This document shows positions 52,791 through 61,699 of a DNA stretch of 64,000 nt, one piece after another. The stretch comes from Paenibacillus lautus NBRC 15380. Its GTDB lineage: Bacteria > Bacillota > Bacilli > Paenibacillales > Paenibacillaceae. Every line of letters starts with the position of its first letter. The first letter of the stretch is position 1. The translations under genes and the position numbers were made by a program. A model generated the notes under the pieces. The model saw only the letters and a program-made list of their open reading frames with translations. It did no database searches and had not been told where the DNA came from. The stretch lies in contig NZ_BIMF01000016.1 in assembly GCF_004000945.1 (NCBI RefSeq), positions 1 through 64,000 on the forward strand, read 5' to 3'.

Positions 52791-53744
52791 ATGAAGATTA
52801 GATACTTATTTGCAGCCGTTGTGGTACTCTCCATAATTTCATTATTTATTGGAGTTAAAGATATCTCGCCACTGCAACTGTTTTCGATGACAGAACAACA
52901 ACAGCATATTATGCTTGTCAGCCGGATTCCTAGGCTTGTCAGTCTCATATTGGCGGGTGTCAGCATGAGCATCTGCGGATTGATCATGCAGCAGCTCAGC
53001 CGCAATAAGTTCGTATCGCCGACCACGGCAGGTACGATGGACTCAGCTAGACTGGGGATTTTGGTAGCGATGCTCGTCTTCACGACAAGCGGACCGCTTA
53101 TCAAAATGCTTGTGGCATTTGTATTCGCTCTGGCAGGAACCTTTATCTTCATGAAGATCCTGGATCGGATCAAGTTCAAGGATTCGATCTTCATCCCGCT
53201 CGTTGGACTGATGTTTGGTAATATCGTCAGTTCGATAGCCACCTTCTTTGCCTACAAATATGATCTTATTCAGAATATGTCCGCATGGCTTCAGGGTGAT
53301 TTTTCCATGATCATGAAGGGCCAGTATGAAATGCTCTATATTAGTATCCCGCTTGTGATTCTGGCGTATCTGTTTGCCAACAAGTTTACGGTGGCCGGAA
53401 TGGGAGAGGAGTTTGCAACCAACCTGGGCCTTCACTACCGGAGAGTTGTGAATCTGGGACTGGTCATCGTGGCGCTGGTTACGGCATCCGTGGTGCTGAC
53501 CGTCGGCGTGATTCCGTTTCTTGGTCTGATCATACCTAATATTGTCAGTTTATACTTAGGAGACCATTTGAAAAAAAGCCTTTCGCATACCGCGCTGTTG
53601 GGGGCCGGGTTCGTACTGTTCTGTGACATCCTGGGCCGGATCATTATTTATCCCTATGAAATTCCGATTAGTCTAACCGTGGGCGTACTCGGAAGCGGTA
53701 TATTCATTTTCTTACTGATGAGGAGAAAGGCATATGACTTATAA
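52791..53744 (+). CDS. yclN: Petrobactin-type siderophore ABC permease YclN
   Basis: 317 residues from ATG 52791, 8 nt after AGAAGGA. About nine helices of the FecCD/BtuC type: LVSRIPRLVSLILAGVSMSI with the conserved R-x-P-R-L, VSPTTAGTMDSARLGILVAM, and VGVIPFLGLIIPNIVSLYLG (the G-x-I-x-F-x-G-L loop that docks the ATPase). The order permease-permease-ATPase-binding protein, and the close similarity of the binding protein to YclQ, identify the system as yclNOPQ. Fur boxes flank its promoter. Confidence 0.9.
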   Translation: MKIRYLFAAVVVLSIISLFIGVKDISPLQLFSMTEQQQHIMLVSRIPRLVSLILAGVSMSICGLIMQQLSRNKFVSPTTAGTMDSARLGILVAMLVFTTSGPLIKMLVAFVFALAGTFIFMKILDRIKFKDSIFIPLVGLMFGNIVSSIATFFAYKYDLIQNMSAWLQGDFSMIMKGQYEMLYISIPLVILAYLFANKFTVAGMGEEFATNLGLHYRRVVNLGLVIVALVTASVVLTVGVIPFLGLIIPNIVSLYLGDHLKKSLSHTALLGAGFVLFCDILGRIIIYPYEIPISLTVGVLGSGIFIFLLMRRKAYDL

Positions 53745-54681
53745 AGCCAAACTCGGCCTGTTGGCCGCAGCGGCAATCATCCTGGTGGCAGTCTTTCTGT
53801 TCATTGATCTTGGCGGCAATTGGGATTACGCGCTTCCAAGAAGAATCAAGAAGGTGCTGGCCATTATTCTGACCGGCGGAGCGATTGCTCTGTCTACCAC
53901 GGTGTTTCAAACGGTCACGAATAACCGGATACTGACGCCAAGCGTTATGGGATTAGATTCCTTATATATACTAATCCAGACCACCGTCATCTTTGTCTTC
54001 GGATCCTTTACGCTGTACAAACTGGGCAGCAACGTTAACTTTTTGATCAACGTCGGCGGGATGATCCTGTTTGCCGGAGTCTTATATAAGATTCTGTTCA
54101 AAAGGGAAGGGAACAACATTTACTTCCTGCTGCTGATCGGCATGATCTTCGGAACCCTGTTCTCCAGCATGTCTTCCTTTATGGAAGTGCTGATTGACCC
54201 GAACGAGTTCCAGTTTGTAGCCGACAAAATGTTTGCCAGCTTTAACAATGTGAAGACCGAGCTTCTGGTCCTTTCCGTCATTGTCGTAGCGCTGACCTTG
54301 CTGTATTTTGCCCGATTTGCCAAGTACCTGAACGTGTTGGCACTAGGTCGTGAGCAGGCGATCAACCTCGGCGTGAATTATGATTATGTTGTGAAGCGGC
54401 TTCTGATTGTGGTTGCCGTTCTGATCTCGGTGGCTACCGCTTTGGTAGGTCCGATTACATTCCTCGGGCTTCTGGTGGTCAATGTTGCGTACGAAGTGAT
54501 GAAGACATATAGGCATTCATATTTAATTGCAGCATCCATACTGATTAGCGTTATTGCACTGGTCGGCGGTCAATTGGTTGTAGAGCGGGTGTTCACGTTC
54601 TCTACAACGCTCAGCGTCATTATCAATTTCATTGGCGGTGTCTACTTCATATACCTGCTACTAAAGGAGAGTAAAGCATGA
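53734..54681 (+). CDS. yclO: Petrobactin-type siderophore ABC permease YclO
   Basis: 315 residues, overlapping the yclN 3' end by 11 nt and with AGGAGAAAGG upstream. Sequence signatures of the FecCD family: NWDYALPRRIKKVLAIILTG, RILTPSVMGLDSLYILIQTT and VGPITFLGLLVVNVAYEVMK. It forms the heterodimeric membrane channel with YclN. The ATPase gene overlaps its stop by 4 nt, so the three genes are tightly coupled. Confidence 0.9.
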   Translation: MTYKAKLGLLAAAAIILVAVFLFIDLGGNWDYALPRRIKKVLAIILTGGAIALSTTVFQTVTNNRILTPSVMGLDSLYILIQTTVIFVFGSFTLYKLGSNVNFLINVGGMILFAGVLYKILFKREGNNIYFLLLIGMIFGTLFSSMSSFMEVLIDPNEFQFVADKMFASFNNVKTELLVLSVIVVALTLLYFARFAKYLNVLALGREQAINLGVNYDYVVKRLLIVVAVLISVATALVGPITFLGLLVVNVAYEVMKTYRHSYLIAASILISVIALVGGQLVVERVFTFSTTLSVIINFIGGVYFIYLLLKESKA

Positions 54682-55436
54682 TCCAGGTTACGAACGTATC
54701 GAAAGTCTATGGCGGCAAAAAAGTCGTTGATAACGTGTCGGTTACGATCCCGAAAGGTCAAATCACTTCCTTTATCGGCCCGAACGGCGCCGGCAAGAGT
54801 ACGTTGCTGTCTATGATTAGCAGATTAACAGGCAAGGACAGCGGACAAATTACGGTGGACGGTAAAGAGGTTAGCCAATGGAAGAGCGGCGATCTGGCGA
54901 AGAAGGTTTCGATCCTGAAACAATCGAACCATATCAGCCTCCGTCTGACGGTGCGGGAGCTTGTATCCTTCGGTCGTTTTCCTTACTCACAGGGCAGATT
55001 GAACGCGGAAGACGAGAAATACGTGGATGAGGCTATCTCTTATATGGAGCTTGGGGATATGCAGCATAAATATCTTCATCAGCTCAGCGGCGGTCAGACC
55101 CAGCGTGCTTACATAGCGATGGTCATCGCCCAGAATACAGAGTATATCCTGCTGGATGAGCCACTGAACAATCTGGACATGAAACACTCCGTACAGATTA
55201 TGAAGATTCTCAGAAAGCTTGTCGCTGATCTGAACAAGACGATTGTCATCGTTATTCATGACATCAACTTCGCTTCGTTCTATTCGGATTACATCGTCGC
55301 ATTGAAGGATGGAGCCATTGAAAGCGAAGGGAAGACCGAGAATATCATTCAGAGCAATGTGCTTCGCGGAATCTATGACATGGATATTGAGATCGAAGAG
55401 ATTAATGACAACCGGGTGTGCGTATACTACGGCTAA
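54678..55436 (+). CDS. yclP: Petrobactin-type siderophore ABC ATPase YclP
   Basis: 252 residues. Walker A IGPNGAGKSTLLSMISRL, signature LSGGQTQRAYIAMVIAQ, Walker B EYILLDEPLNNLDMKHS and the switch His in VIVIHDINFASFYSDY are all intact. FepC/FecE type, it powers uptake through YclN-YclO. The start overlaps the yclO stop. A 200-nt gap with a strong hairpin separates it from the binding protein. Confidence 0.92.
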   Translation: MIQVTNVSKVYGGKKVVDNVSVTIPKGQITSFIGPNGAGKSTLLSMISRLTGKDSGQITVDGKEVSQWKSGDLAKKVSILKQSNHISLRLTVRELVSFGRFPYSQGRLNAEDEKYVDEAISYMELGDMQHKYLHQLSGGQTQRAYIAMVIAQNTEYILLDEPLNNLDMKHSVQIMKILRKLVADLNKTIVIVIHDINFASFYSDYIVALKDGAIESEGKTENIIQSNVLRGIYDMDIEIEEINDNRVCVYYG

Positions 55437-55460
55437 GCGACATGATATTAGAGAGTAGAG

Positions 55461-55499
55461 GATAAGGATTCTGGAAGATAACAGCACGGAATCCTTATC
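55461..55499 (+). promoter_or_regulatory. Perfect 11-bp hairpin between yclP and yclQ
   Basis: GATAAGGATTC and GAATCCTTATC flank a 17-nt loop. No T-run follows, so it is not a classical terminator; an attenuating or mRNA-stabilising element that raises the binding-protein level is plausible. Confidence 0.5.
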
Positions 55500-55555
55500 A
55501 AATACAAGGACAGGGCTGCCTTGGATATAGGACGGCATGGTTTAATCTGTTCAAA

Positions 55556-55597
55556 TTGAATTACATATTCAACTATAAATTCAAAAATATGTTGAAT
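55556..55597. repeat. Four alternating TTGAAT/ATTCAA motifs upstream of yclQ
   Basis: TTGAAT at 55556, ATTCAA at 55567 and 55579, TTGAAT at 55592, spaced 11-13 nt apart, so on about the same face of the helix. Lies 38-79 nt before the yclQ start. Could bind a regulator or fold as RNA. Confidence 0.45.
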
Positions 55598-55634
55598 TAT
55601 AGAAGCTTTTAATTATAAAAAATGGGGTGTAACA

Positions 55635-56606
55635 ATGAAAAAATGGTTGGCTTTATTTATGGTAGCAATGTTCACGCTTGTACTCGCGGCTTGTGGTCAA
55701 GACGATAAAACAAGCGGCACGGGTGGCGGAGATGCAACTGGAGATACACCGGCTGCAACCGAAGAAATCACGATTACCCATCAACTGGGTGAAACACCTG
55801 TCAAGAAGAATCCTTCCCGCGTCGTTGTTTTCGATTTTGGTATTCTGGACTCTGTCGATAAATTGGGTATTGAGGTTTTGGGCGTTCCACAAGCCAATAT
55901 CCCGGCCTACCTGTCCAAATTCGAAGACAAGAAATACGAGAATGTGGGCAGCCTGAAAGAGCCTGACTTTGAGAAAATCAACAGCATTAACCCGGATCTG
56001 ATCATCATTTCCGGCAGACAGCAAGATGCGTATGAGGAACTTAGCAAAATTGCTCCAACCATCTTCCTGGGTGTTGATACAAGCAAATACATGGAATCCT
56101 TTAAAGCAAACATGAACACGCTGGGTCAAATCTTCGGTAAAGAAGCAGAAGTTGAAAAAGAGCTTGCTACGATCGATGAGAACATCAAAGCTTTGAATGA
56201 GAAAGCTACAGCAACCGGCAAGAAGGCATTGATCATCCTGGCTAACGAAGGCAAAATCAGTGCATACGGACCAGGTTCCCGTTTCGGCATTCTGCATGAC
56301 GTGTTCGGTTTCGGAGCCGTAGATCCTAACATCGAAGTCAGCACACATGGTAAAGACATTTCGAATGAGTACATCGTTGAGATGAACCCGGATTATCTCT
56401 TTGTTGTTGACCGTGGCGCAGCGGTTGCCACCGGTGAAGGGGATTCAGGCGCTAAAGCGGTGGTTGAGAATGAACTTGTGAAAACAACGAATGCGGCGAA
56501 AGAGGGTAACATCGTTTACTTGAACCCGGATTTCTGGTATCTTTCCGGTGGCGGCCTGACGTCCGTATCCGAAATGATCACGGAAGTAGATGCAGCTATT
56601 AAATAA
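55635..56606 (+). CDS. yclQ: Petrobactin-type siderophore-binding lipoprotein YclQ
   Basis: 323 residues; AAATGGGGTG precedes the ATG. The signal peptide KKWLALFMVAMFTLVLAAC ends in a lipobox. The FepB/BtuF-type fold follows: ITHQLGETPVKKNPSRVVVF DFG-type start, NVGSLKEPDFEKINSINPDL, APTIFLGVDTSKYMESFKAN and NPDYLFVVDRGAAV. These segments match what I recall of B. subtilis YclQ, the petrobactin receptor, almost block by block. It captures ferric petrobactin or related catecholate-citrate siderophores outside the membrane. Confidence 0.92.
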   Translation: MKKWLALFMVAMFTLVLAACGQDDKTSGTGGGDATGDTPAATEEITITHQLGETPVKKNPSRVVVFDFGILDSVDKLGIEVLGVPQANIPAYLSKFEDKKYENVGSLKEPDFEKINSINPDLIIISGRQQDAYEELSKIAPTIFLGVDTSKYMESFKANMNTLGQIFGKEAEVEKELATIDENIKALNEKATATGKKALIILANEGKISAYGPGSRFGILHDVFGFGAVDPNIEVSTHGKDISNEYIVEMNPDYLFVVDRGAAVATGEGDSGAKAVVENELVKTTNAAKEGNIVYLNPDFWYLSGGGLTSVSEMITEVDAAIK

Positions 56607-56634
56607 GTTTAGCGTAATCGTTATGAATATAGGA

Positions 56635-56678
56635 AACACTGGAGCCTCCACATGAAGCTCCGGTGTTTTATTTTTTTG
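56635..56678 (+). terminator. Terminator of yclNOPQ
   Basis: AACACTGGAGC and GCTCCGGTGTT form an 11-bp stem followed by TTATTTTTTT. Confidence 0.85.
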
Positions 56679-56786
56679 CATTAGGGTAAGTGGGTATCGG
56701 ATAATAAGAAGGAAAGATCGTGACCTGAGCAGATGATGATCAACAAGCACTTGCAGCCATGAAGAGACGATGAGGAGGTCTTTACT

Positions 56787-58211
56787 ATGTTTCGAAATCA
56801 AATCTATATTGCTGGACAATGGATTCAGACCGAGGAACAAATGGATGTATATAATCCGGCGGATGGAAAGGTGATAGGAACCGTGTCCAAGGCCGGCAAG
56901 AAGGAAGCCGGGCTTGCCGTCGATGCGGCAGCCGATGCTTTTCCGGCGTGGTCCCGTAGAACGGCGAATGAGCGGGGGGAACTGCTGCACCGCTGGCATC
57001 AGCTCATAGAGGAACATACGGATGAATTGGCGCGGATTATGACAACAGAGCAGGGGAAACCGCTTAAGGAAGCAGCGGGCGAGATACAATATGCCAACAG
57101 CTTTGTGTCCTGGTATGCGGAGGAAGGCAAACGAATCTACGGCGAGACCATACCCGGATCATCCAGCCGCCAACGCATCATCGTAACGAAGCAGCCCGTT
57201 GGCGTCGTAGCAGCGATTACCCCGTGGAACTTTCCGGCATCCATGATTACCCGCAAAGTGGCGCCTGCTCTGGCCGCCGGCTGCACCGTGGTGATCAAGC
57301 CATCCGGTGAGACGCCGTTCACGGCCATCAAGCTGGTGGAGCTTGCCGATCAGGCCGGGATTCCTGCCGGGGTCATTAACATCGTAACCGGATCTTCAAG
57401 CGACATTTCCGGCGTGTGGCAGGCGGATAGCCGCGTAAGAAAGCTGTCTTTTACAGGATCAACCGAAGTGGGGAAACAGCTGATGGCCGGAGCTGCCGCT
57501 AACGTCAAGAAAATATCGCTGGAGCTGGGCGGTCATGCGCCGTTTATCGTGACGGATCAGGCTGACCTGAATCAAGCGGCTGCGGGATTAATCTCCTCCA
57601 AGTTCCGCAACGGGGGACAGACCTGCGTATGTGCCAACCGGGTTTATGTTCAGGAAGGCATTGCGCAGGAGTTTGCCGCGAGGTTTGCTGAGCTTGTAAA
57701 GCAATTGAAGGTAGGAAATGGACTGGAGAACGGCGTCGATATCGGTCCTTTGATTAACCGGGACGCTGTGGATAAAGTCGTAAGGCAGATCAAGGACGCA
57801 GAAGAGAAGGGCGGCGTCATACTGGCAGGAGGTCAAGCATTATCAGAGCTTGGCCGTAATTATATGGAGCCGACGGTCATTATGAACGCAACGGACGACA
57901 TGGAGTGCATGAACGAGGAAACCTTTGGTCCCCTTGCGCCGATTACCACTTTCAAAACGATAGACGAAGCGGTGCAGCGTGCCAATAACAGTCCCTATGG
58001 CTTAGCCGCTTATGTATTTACGCAGAATCTAGGCGAAGCGGTTAACATTGCGGAATCGCTGGATTACGGGATTGTGGGCGTGAATGATCCCGTTCCTTCG
58101 ACGGCGCAAGCGCCGTTCGGTGGATTCAAAGAGAGTGGACTCGGCCGGGAAGGCGGGCATTACGGAATGGATGAGTTCCTGGAGGTGAAGTACATTTCGC
58201 TTGGACTTTAA
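56787..58211 (+). CDS. gabD: Succinate-semialdehyde dehydrogenase (GabD-like)
   Basis: 474 residues, the usual size; GAGGAGG lies 8 nt before the ATG. Aldehyde dehydrogenase signatures: ITPWNFPASMITRKVAPALA (oxyanion Asn), LSFTGSTEVGKQLM (NAD-binding), LELGGHAPFIV (catalytic Glu) and NGGQTCVCANRVYVQ with the nucleophilic Cys about residue 280 and a second Cys two residues on, a pair used for redox control in some homologues. Oxidises succinate semialdehyde to succinate. No GABA transaminase gene adjoins it, so related semialdehydes are possible. Confidence 0.88.
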   Translation: MFRNQIYIAGQWIQTEEQMDVYNPADGKVIGTVSKAGKKEAGLAVDAAADAFPAWSRRTANERGELLHRWHQLIEEHTDELARIMTTEQGKPLKEAAGEIQYANSFVSWYAEEGKRIYGETIPGSSSRQRIIVTKQPVGVVAAITPWNFPASMITRKVAPALAAGCTVVIKPSGETPFTAIKLVELADQAGIPAGVINIVTGSSSDISGVWQADSRVRKLSFTGSTEVGKQLMAGAAANVKKISLELGGHAPFIVTDQADLNQAAAGLISSKFRNGGQTCVCANRVYVQEGIAQEFAARFAELVKQLKVGNGLENGVDIGPLINRDAVDKVVRQIKDAEEKGGVILAGGQALSELGRNYMEPTVIMNATDDMECMNEETFGPLAPITTFKTIDEAVQRANNSPYGLAAYVFTQNLGEAVNIAESLDYGIVGVNDPVPSTAQAPFGGFKESGLGREGGHYGMDEFLEVKYISLGL

Positions 58212-58321
58212 GAGAGGATTGGGCTTAAATCCCCCACACGATTACGCGCAAGCGGCAAGCTGCCCGGAGACAATGCAGCTTGCTACGTTGCGCGATATGA
58301 ACTAAACATTCTTAACCAAAA

Positions 58322-58368
58322 ATGAAGGGGCATACTCAAGGTCTACAGACCACGAGCATCCCCCTTTT
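58322..58368. terminator. Bidirectional terminator between convergent genes
   Basis: AAGGGGCAT...ATCCCCCTTTT with inner CTC/GAG and GGTC-TACA-GACC pairs. It could serve gabD on the plus strand and the oxidoreductase on the minus strand. Confidence 0.65.
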
Positions 58369-58369
58369 G

Positions 58370-59332
58370 CTATGACTGTAGGATGACGGGTTTGCCGGTT
58401 TCCGCGGATTCATTGGCGGCCAGCGTTACTTCCAGCGTCTTGAAGCCATCTTCATAAGATGCCAGCACGAGGCTCGGGTCGTTGTTACGAATGGCGTCGA
58501 TCAAGGCATTGGTAAGGTTTTTGTAAAAGTCCGTTTTGCTCCGGTACACGATTTCTTTCTCCTTGTCTACAATGGAGAGCGTGGTTCCGTCCAGAACTAC
58601 GCGGAAGTCGCGGCCCATGATCTCGATCCCGCTGCGGTGATCGAACTGGATAAATCCAGTTTGCATATGGCCGACAGCTCCGGAATCCAACACGAATTGG
58701 ATGGCGCCCACATCCGGAATGTCGAGGTCCGGAATGTCGTTCACCAGCAGTAGCTTCATATCGGCATACAGGCGGGTGATATCGCCGCACAGGTAGCGAA
58801 CCAAATCCATGGTATGCGTGGATTGCTCAACCAGCTGCCCCCCGGATAATGCTTTCTTTCGCCACCAAGGAGTTGGTACAGGCGTTGTTATGTAGTGGGC
58901 GCGAACCATGCCGATTTTTTTGTCCTTGAGAAAGTCTTTGGCGATCGCAACGGTGTCCAGGTATCGCAGACAATAGCCGGAGGCTGCAATGATTCCGCTT
59001 TCAGCAATGACCTTGGCTTTGTGGCGGACGGACTGGGCGTCCAGACCCAGCGGCTTCTCCACCATCAGGTGAATGCCCTTCGCGGCTGCCTGCTCTTCGA
59101 TATCTCCATGGCAAAATGGCGGAATGCATACATACAGCACATCCAGCTGCTCCCGCTCCAGCATCGTGCTGCCGTCCGTATAATAAGCCGTACCGTACTG
59201 CTCGGCCTGCTGCTTGGCTAACGCTTCATTCGTATCGCATATCGCGGCCAGCTGAACATATTCGTTCCCGTGAAGGTTTTTGATATGGACAGCGCCCATG
59301 CCTCCCGCTCCAAGCACGCCTGCTTTAATCAT
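58370..59332 (-). CDS. Gfo/Idh/MocA-family oxidoreductase (third of three)
   Basis: 320 residues from ATG 59332 (AGGAGTGAGG upstream). MIKAGVLGAGGMGAVHIKNL is the Rossmann loop and IHLMVEKPLGLDAQ the EKP motif; LSGGQLVEQSTHTMDLVRYL carries the second-domain catalytic His segment. It is separated from the upstream paralogue by a terminator-like hairpin, so it may have its own promoter. Probable NAD(P)-dependent oxidation of a sugar or cyclitol. Confidence 0.88.
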   Translation of the reverse strand: MIKAGVLGAGGMGAVHIKNLHGNEYVQLAAICDTNEALAKQQAEQYGTAYYTDGSTMLEREQLDVLYVCIPPFCHGDIEEQAAAKGIHLMVEKPLGLDAQSVRHKAKVIAESGIIAASGYCLRYLDTVAIAKDFLKDKKIGMVRAHYITTPVPTPWWRKKALSGGQLVEQSTHTMDLVRYLCGDITRLYADMKLLLVNDIPDLDIPDVGAIQFVLDSGAVGHMQTGFIQFDHRSGIEIMGRDFRVVLDGTTLSIVDKEKEIVYRSKTDFYKNLTNALIDAIRNNDPSLVLASYEDGFKTLEVTLAANESAETGKPVILQS

Positions 59333-59464
59333 AGATTGCCTCACTCCTGATCGTATAAGATGATGGTTACATATTCCGGTAACTCGATTACTCACACGTG
59401 ATTATAGCCCCGCTATCCATATTATTCAAGCATTCATTTGAACCTGGATTGACGGATCCGCTAT

Positions 59465-59520
59465 GAAAAAAAACACAGAAGACCTCCTCAATTACCACGA
59501 GCATGCCTTCTGTGCCGGTT
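59465..59520 (-). terminator. Terminator after the second oxidoreductase
   Basis: On the minus strand CACAGAAG and CTTCTGTG pair across a long loop and are followed by nine T. Confidence 0.65.
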
Positions 59521-59525
59521 AACGA

Positions 59526-60509
59526 TTACAGCTCCGACATGGTGATGGCCCGATGGCTCTCGGACGATCGGTAGGCGGCTACAGCCACGGCAAGTGCCTT
59601 GAGACCATCTTCACCGGTGACGGATGCCTCTGCAGCGCCGGAGGAGATCGAGGATACGAAATCCCTGATCAGGCTGGCATCCATGCTGTCTCCCCATGCA
59701 TGATGGCGGTAGCCGGAATCATCGGTGTATACGTGCAGTTTCTGGCTGGTGGCATTAACGCTTAGGGTCCCGGCAGAGCCGACAATCTCCAAGGTGACGT
59801 TGCCCCATGTCGGAAACTCCTTATTGCGGGACCAGCTGCAATCCAGTGTGGCAAACACACCATTATGGAATTCCATGGTCAGAATGCCGCAATCATCAAT
59901 GGGAGATTCCGAGATGAGATGGCCGACTTCGGCATACACGTCCTTCACCTCGGCACCTGTAATCCAGCGCATGATATCGGCGACATGCACCGTATGATCA
60001 ATGACGGCACCTCCGCCGGATAGCTCCGGATCGATGAACCAACCGCCGGGATTGCGCCCGCGGTTGGTCCCCTTCATCGCCAGGATACGGCCTAGTCTTC
60101 CATCATCGACCATCTGTTTGGCCCGAACGACCGCAGCATGGTAACGCACGGGAAATGCCGTTTGCAGCAGCACGCCGCTTGCTTTGCACACATCAATCAT
60201 GAACTGTGCATCCTGTATGTTAGTCGAAAGCGGTTTTTCGCAGAGCACATGCACCCCGGCTGCAGCGGCGGCCAGAACGTGCTCCTTATGATGGACATTC
60301 TCGGATGTGACAATGACGCCATCCATGCCCTGACTAAGCAGCTCGTGATAATCCCGATAATAGGCTGTTCCGAAATACTCGGCGTATTTTCGTCCGCGCT
60401 CCTCTACAGGATCGGCTATGCCGGCAAGCTCTACGCCTTCGATCCCCTGCAGCGCTTTGGCATAACTGAACGCATGCATATGCGCAAAGCTAATCACTCC
60501 TAATTTCAT
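59526..60509 (-). CDS. Gfo/Idh/MocA-family oxidoreductase (second of three)
   Basis: 327 residues; AAAGGAG precedes the ATG. MKLGVISFAHMHAFSYAKAL lacks the usual GxGxxG loop at the N-terminus (SFAHMHA in its place), a variant seen in some family members, while HVLCEKPLSTN is intact. ELSGGGAVIDHTVHVADIMR holds the catalytic His. It lies between two paralogues downstream of a sugar importer. Substrate unknown, probably a sugar acid or polyol. Confidence 0.87.
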   Translation of the reverse strand: MKLGVISFAHMHAFSYAKALQGIEGVELAGIADPVEERGRKYAEYFGTAYYRDYHELLSQGMDGVIVTSENVHHKEHVLAAAAAGVHVLCEKPLSTNIQDAQFMIDVCKASGVLLQTAFPVRYHAAVVRAKQMVDDGRLGRILAMKGTNRGRNPGGWFIDPELSGGGAVIDHTVHVADIMRWITGAEVKDVYAEVGHLISESPIDDCGILTMEFHNGVFATLDCSWSRNKEFPTWGNVTLEIVGSAGTLSVNATSQKLHVYTDDSGYRHHAWGDSMDASLIRDFVSSISSGAAEASVTGEDGLKALAVAVAAYRSSESHRAITMSEL

Positions 60510-60633
60510 GATTTTCTCTCCTTTTTAAAGAGATAAGAAAGTATAAACATCAGAGGCTTAGCCTCCTTATCTCGCAAGAAAAATTTCCGCTGTATGCGGT
60601 CGATCTTCTGAGAAAATACGGCGATAGGCATTT

Positions 60634-61656
60634 TTATGGTGAAGTAAGTATAAACGCAGCATCTTCGATAATCACTGGCTCGCCGGAGGCCATCGAGGCT
60701 ATAGCGGCAAGCGCGATACGAAGCGCTTCGTATGCGTCTTCAGCCGTTACGAGCGGCTCACAGCCATCGCGGATGCACGACATGAAGTGCTCCAGTTCCC
60801 GGTAATAGGGACTGTGCTCCAGCGGGCTTTCCGGCACGACGACGCCGGGGATGGTAGCGGCACAGCTCCGTGTCTTGAAGAGGAGAGGGCTGTCCTTGGC
60901 ACTGTCATAATCGATAATGCCGCTTGTGCCCGCCATCTCTAAATTCATGGAGAAACCCTCGTGCGCCCAGGTGCCTTCCACATGCGCGATGACACCGCTT
61001 CGGAAACGAAGGGTTACCAGCGAATAATCCAGCTGGGCCTGATGACGACCATGGAGCCCTTTGGCATAAACGCGCTCCACCTCGCCGAAGCACCAGCGCA
61101 GGTAATCAAAATCATGAATCATCGCGTCCAGCGTAATTCCGCCGCTCGCTCCGAAGTCGCTGTACCAATGGTTCCAGCCCACAGGATAACCGCCGCCACG
61201 GCCTGCCCGAATGACCGCGGGTTTTCCGATGCTGCCCTGATCCAGAAGCGACTTGGCCTTTACATATTCCGGGAAAAAGCGGAGCACATGACCGACAAAT
61301 AATCGTACTCCTTTTTCGTGGCAGTAGTTGATCATGAAGTGCGCGTCTTCCTCGCTTCTGGCCAGCGGTTTCTCGCATATGACATGCTTGCCGATGTCCG
61401 CCGCTTTTACAACGTATTCCTTGTGAAGCGGGGTTGGCAGGCAGACGTCAATGACATCAACTACATCAGAACCCAAACCTTCAACTGCTGCTTCGAATGA
61501 AGCATAGGCCTGTGCGCCGTGTCTGTCCGCCAGCTGCTGCGCTTTCTCCGCCTGGATATCGGCAATCCCGGCAAGCTTGACGCCCGGCATCGAAGCGTAG
61601 GCGGCGGCATGGGTTCTTCCCATGGCGCCCGCACCAATAACTAACACCTGTAACAT
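60634..61656 (-). CDS. Gfo/Idh/MocA-family oxidoreductase (first of three)
   Basis: 340 residues from ATG 61656, 9 nt after AAAGGAG. LQVLVIGAGAMGRTHAAAYA is the Rossmann loop, HVICEKPLARSEEDAHFMIN the EKP region, and FGASGGITLDAMIHDFDYLR the catalytic Asp/His segment, similar to myo-inositol 2-dehydrogenase-like members. It directly follows the permease (44 nt), so the importer probably brings in its substrate. Confidence 0.9.
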   Translation of the reverse strand: MLQVLVIGAGAMGRTHAAAYASMPGVKLAGIADIQAEKAQQLADRHGAQAYASFEAAVEGLGSDVVDVIDVCLPTPLHKEYVVKAADIGKHVICEKPLARSEEDAHFMINYCHEKGVRLFVGHVLRFFPEYVKAKSLLDQGSIGKPAVIRAGRGGGYPVGWNHWYSDFGASGGITLDAMIHDFDYLRWCFGEVERVYAKGLHGRHQAQLDYSLVTLRFRSGVIAHVEGTWAHEGFSMNLEMAGTSGIIDYDSAKDSPLLFKTRSCAATIPGVVVPESPLEHSPYYRELEHFMSCIRDGCEPLVTAEDAYEALRIALAAIASMASGEPVIIEDAAFILTSP

Positions 61657-61699
61657 TTCCGTACACTCCTTTTTTTGCATGGTTGGTGCTTTCCGCGTC

